From Amycolatopsis cihanbeyliensis (GTDB lineage: Bacteria; Actinomycetota; Actinomycetes; Mycobacteriales; Pseudonocardiaceae), in assembly GCF_006715045.1 (NCBI RefSeq), contig NZ_VFML01000001.1:1890501-1954500 (forward strand): a stretch of DNA of 64,000 nucleotides. The letters run 5' to 3'. The translations under genes were made by a program, and so were the position numbers. The notes under the pieces are model-generated. The model was not told the DNA's origin. It did not search any database and worked only from the letters and a program-made list of their open reading frames with translations. Shown here one piece after another: positions 61,896 to 64,000 of this stretch (position 1 is its first letter; each line of letters opens with the position of its first letter).

Positions 61896-64000
61896 TGACC
61901 GCCGACCAGCGGTACCGGCGGATCACCGCGGAGCCGCCCCGGATGGGCGAGAACCGGCAGCGGGAGATCCTGCGCACGGAGTTCGGCGTGACGCCGGCGG
62001 CCGTCCGGCCGCTGGCCGGAGAGACCGACCGCAACCTCTGGGTGGCGGACGGCTCCGGTGCCGAGTATGTACTCAAGGTCTGCGCTGCCGCCGAGGAGCG
62101 GGCGGTGCGGTTCCAGGCCGAGTTGCTGCGGCACCTGGCCGAGCGGGACCCGGAACTGGCGGTACCGCGGGTGGTGCCCGGCACCGCGGGCGCCGATGTG
62201 GTGGCCTGCCAGGACGGGAGCCTGGCCCGGCTGCTGACCTGGCTGCCGGGCACCCCGCTGGCCGAGGTCTCCAGGTACTCGCACGAGCTGCTCACCGACG
62301 TCGGCACGGCCGCGGGCCGGCTGGCGGCGGCGACCGGCGCCTGGCAGCCCGCGCACGCACCCCAGCCGCACTACTGGGAGTTCCCGCACGCCGTTACCGT
62401 GCTGGCCGACTCGCTGCCCCGCCTCGCCGATGCGGACCTGCGGGCCGCGGTCACCGGCATCCACGCCGAGTTCGTGCCGTTGCTGGACCGGCTACCGGAC
62501 CTGCCGCAGGCTGTGGTGCATCACGACCTCAACGCCTTCAACGTGCTGGTCGAGCGGCGCGGTCAGCGGCGCAGGGTCTCCGGGCTGATCGACTTCGGGG
62601 ACGCGCTGCGGACCGCGCGGGTGGCGGACCTCGCGGTGCTGCTGTCCAGCGCGATGCGCGGCAGTGCCCGCCCGCTGCGGGTCGCCTCCCTGCTCACCGC
62701 CGCCTACCACGCGGCATGCCCGCTCACCGAGGCCGAACTCGACCTGGTGTTCCCGCTGGCCGCCATCCGGGCGGCGGCGGTGGCGGCCACCACGGCGCGG
62801 CTGGACTCCTCCGGGGAGCACGGCGACCCCCGGCATCGCTCCCCCGCGGCCGCCGCGCTGGTCCGCACCCTCGCGCAAACCCCGGCCGCCGTCGGCACCG
62901 GCGTGATCCGGCGGGCGTGCGGGCTCCCGGCAGGCCCGGACACGGCCGCGGTCACCGGATGGCTCGCGGACAACGCGGGCACCTTCCGCGGGGTGGTGTG
63001 CGCGCGGACCCGGCCGGTGGACCTTTCCGCCGGCAGCCCGGTCTTCGACGAGGCCGACCCGCGCGATCCCGCCACGCTGCGGGCCGCGGCCCAGGCCGCG
63101 ATCGTGGCGGCCCGGCCCGCGGTGCCGGTCACCCGCTACGGGGAGCCACGTTTCCTGGCACCGGCACGACGTGGCACGGCGACCGGGGAGCCCGCGAACG
63201 TACCGACCGGCGTCGAGCTGTTCCCCGCCGGGGACGAACCGGTCTTCGCCCCGGTCGCCGGTACGGTCGAGGCGACGGACCCGGACCTCGTGCTCCGGCA
63301 CGAACCGGTGCGCGGCGTCCGGTTCTGGACCGGCTACTCCGGGCTGGCAACCGGGCTCGAGACCGGCGCCGAGGTTGCCGCGGGCCGGCGGATCGGGACC
63401 GTCCGCGCGGACGCGGGCGTCCCGTCCCCGCCGCGCCTGGGGATCCGGCTGTCGACCGTGCCGGTCACCTCGTGGTCCGACATCCCCGCGCTGGTGCCGC
63501 CTTCCGAGGCACCGGTGTGGCAGGAACTGCTGCCCGACCCGACGGCGCTCACCGGTCAGCCGGAACCGGCCGCGTGGTCTCCCGTGCTCGACCGCGTACT
63601 GGGCACCAGGGCCGAGCGGCTGCCCGCCACCCACCCGACCTACTACGACGAGCCGATCACCATGGTGCGGGCACGGGACTGCTGGTTCTACGACGAGCAC
63701 GGCCGGTCCTACCTGGACTCGCTGAACAACGTGACACTGCTCGGCCACGGGCACCCGCGGCTGGTCGACGCGGCGACCCGGCAGCTGCGCAGGCTCAACA
63801 CCAACAGCCGGTTCGTCTACCAGTCGCTGACCGAGTACGCGGACGCGCTCACCGCGACCCTGCCGGAAGGCCTGGACGTGGTGTACTTCGTCAACTCCGG
63901 CAGCGAGGCGAACGACCTCGCGCTGCGGATGGCGCGCTACGTGTCGGGACGCCAGGACGTGGTGATCATCGACGACGCCTACCACGGCTACACGGCCGCG
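61895..64000 (+). CDS. Kinase/M23-like/class III PLP enzyme fusion, N-terminal 702 residues (runs off the window)
   Basis: Three modules are visible. Residues about 20-330 are an APH/choline-kinase-like phosphotransferase, with catalytic HHDLNAFNVLV at 209-219 and Mg-binding LIDFGD at 231-236. Residues about 435-505 (PVFAPVAGTVEATD, WTGYSGLATGLETGAEVAAG) resemble the M23/biotinyl beta-fold, without the zinc-peptidase His-x-His. From about 570 a class III PLP domain starts (YLDSLNNVTLLGHGHP, VNSGSEANDLALRMARY); its lysine would lie beyond the window. Kinase plus such a PLP domain recalls human hydroxylysine kinase and the phosphoethanolamine/phosphohydroxylysine phospho-lyases, here in one chain. 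It would phosphorylate an amino alcohol and then eliminate phosphate and ammonia to give an aldehyde. No stop occurs in the window. Confidence 0.88.
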   Translation, partial: MTADQRYRRITAEPPRMGENRQREILRTEFGVTPAAVRPLAGETDRNLWVADGSGAEYVLKVCAAAEERAVRFQAELLRHLAERDPELAVPRVVPGTAGADVVACQDGSLARLLTWLPGTPLAEVSRYSHELLTDVGTAAGRLAAATGAWQPAHAPQPHYWEFPHAVTVLADSLPRLADADLRAAVTGIHAEFVPLLDRLPDLPQAVVHHDLNAFNVLVERRGQRRRVSGLIDFGDALRTARVADLAVLLSSAMRGSARPLRVASLLTAAYHAACPLTEAELDLVFPLAAIRAAAVAATTARLDSSGEHGDPRHRSPAAAALVRTLAQTPAAVGTGVIRRACGLPAGPDTAAVTGWLADNAGTFRGVVCARTRPVDLSAGSPVFDEADPRDPATLRAAAQAAIVAARPAVPVTRYGEPRFLAPARRGTATGEPANVPTGVELFPAGDEPVFAPVAGTVEATDPDLVLRHEPVRGVRFWTGYSGLATGLETGAEVAAGRRIGTVRADAGVPSPPRLGIRLSTVPVTSWSDIPALVPPSEAPVWQELLPDPTALTGQPEPAAWSPVLDRVLGTRAERLPATHPTYYDEPITMVRARDCWFYDEHGRSYLDSLNNVTLLGHGHPRLVDAATRQLRRLNTNSRFVYQSLTEYADALTATLPEGLDVVYFVNSGSEANDLALRMARYVSGRQDVVIIDDAYHGYTAA

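Noticed and set aside
61895..64000. The middle domain of the fusion as an active M23 peptidase
   Set aside because: The beta-fold is suggested by APVAGTV and GLETGAEVAAG, but the zinc-binding histidine pair is not found in the visible part.

Overview
The window is about 70% GC, uses many GTG and TTG starts, packs genes with 4-nt stop/start overlaps, and carries actinobacterial marker families: an XRE/DUF397 pair, IdeR, a DprE2-like reductase, TIGR03083/TIGR03086 proteins and a KstR-type operator. This points to an actinomycete, most probably of the Pseudonocardiaceae (Amycolatopsis or a relative). The family assignment is inference. I see no rRNA, tRNA, CRISPR array, integrase or intact insertion sequence.

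Region 1 (1-8129) is a steroid/cholesterol catabolism block. The order SDR, Zn alcohol dehydrogenase, 63-aa ferredoxin, divergent from two acyl-CoA dehydrogenases and an acyl-CoA ligase, matches the KstR-regulated Rv3502c-Rv3506 locus of Mycobacterium tuberculosis (fdxD, fadE26/chsE4, fadE27/chsE5, fadD17). A perfect KstR palindrome lies in the divergent promoter and a weaker one upstream of the dehydrogenase operon. Region 2 (8175-12710) has a secreted protein, a DUF4287/SRPBCC protein, a DUF1761 membrane protein, and a divergent LacI-regulator/adenosine-deaminase pair around a perfect 16-bp operator. Region 3 (12736-20843) holds a Pat-like acetyltransferase/AcuC deacetylase operon, ideR-galK-galE and a DUF4192 gene.

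Region 4 (20990-34774) has a TetR-DsbA-TIGR03083 operon with two tandem TIGR03083 paralogues sharing an identical 115-nt tract, a sulfonate/nitrate-type ABC transporter (lipoprotein, two permeases, ATPase, small membrane protein), a decayed methyltransferase in a lower-GC gap, a secreted X-Pro dipeptidyl-peptidase, a DUF4139 protein, a CBS protein, and a divergent MocR/TIGR03086 pair. Region 5 (34788-46104) is accessory. It holds three copies of an 83-nt inverted-repeat element, a decayed MmyB-type regulator abutting a 5'-truncated STAND/WD40 gene, an FAD monooxygenase with its TetR regulator, a DprE2-like reductase, an NB-ARC/TPR STAND ATPase and an XRE/DUF397 module.

Region 6 (46117-64000) is a two-sided catabolic system around one MarR regulator. 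Leftward is an acyl-CoA operon: HMG-CoA-lyase-like protein, two crotonases, CaiB-type CoA-transferase, acyl-CoA ligase and nitronate-monooxygenase-like flavoprotein. Rightward are an aldehyde dehydrogenase, a class III aminotransferase, a polyamine-type ABC transporter with two binding proteins, a Zn alcohol dehydrogenase, and a large fusion of an APH-type kinase, an M23-like domain and a class III PLP enzyme that runs off the window. Two matching 21-bp palindromes, one in front of each operon, suggest one regulon. The enzyme set suggests uptake and breakdown of an amino alcohol or polyamine-like compound to acyl-CoA products. The substrate is unknown.
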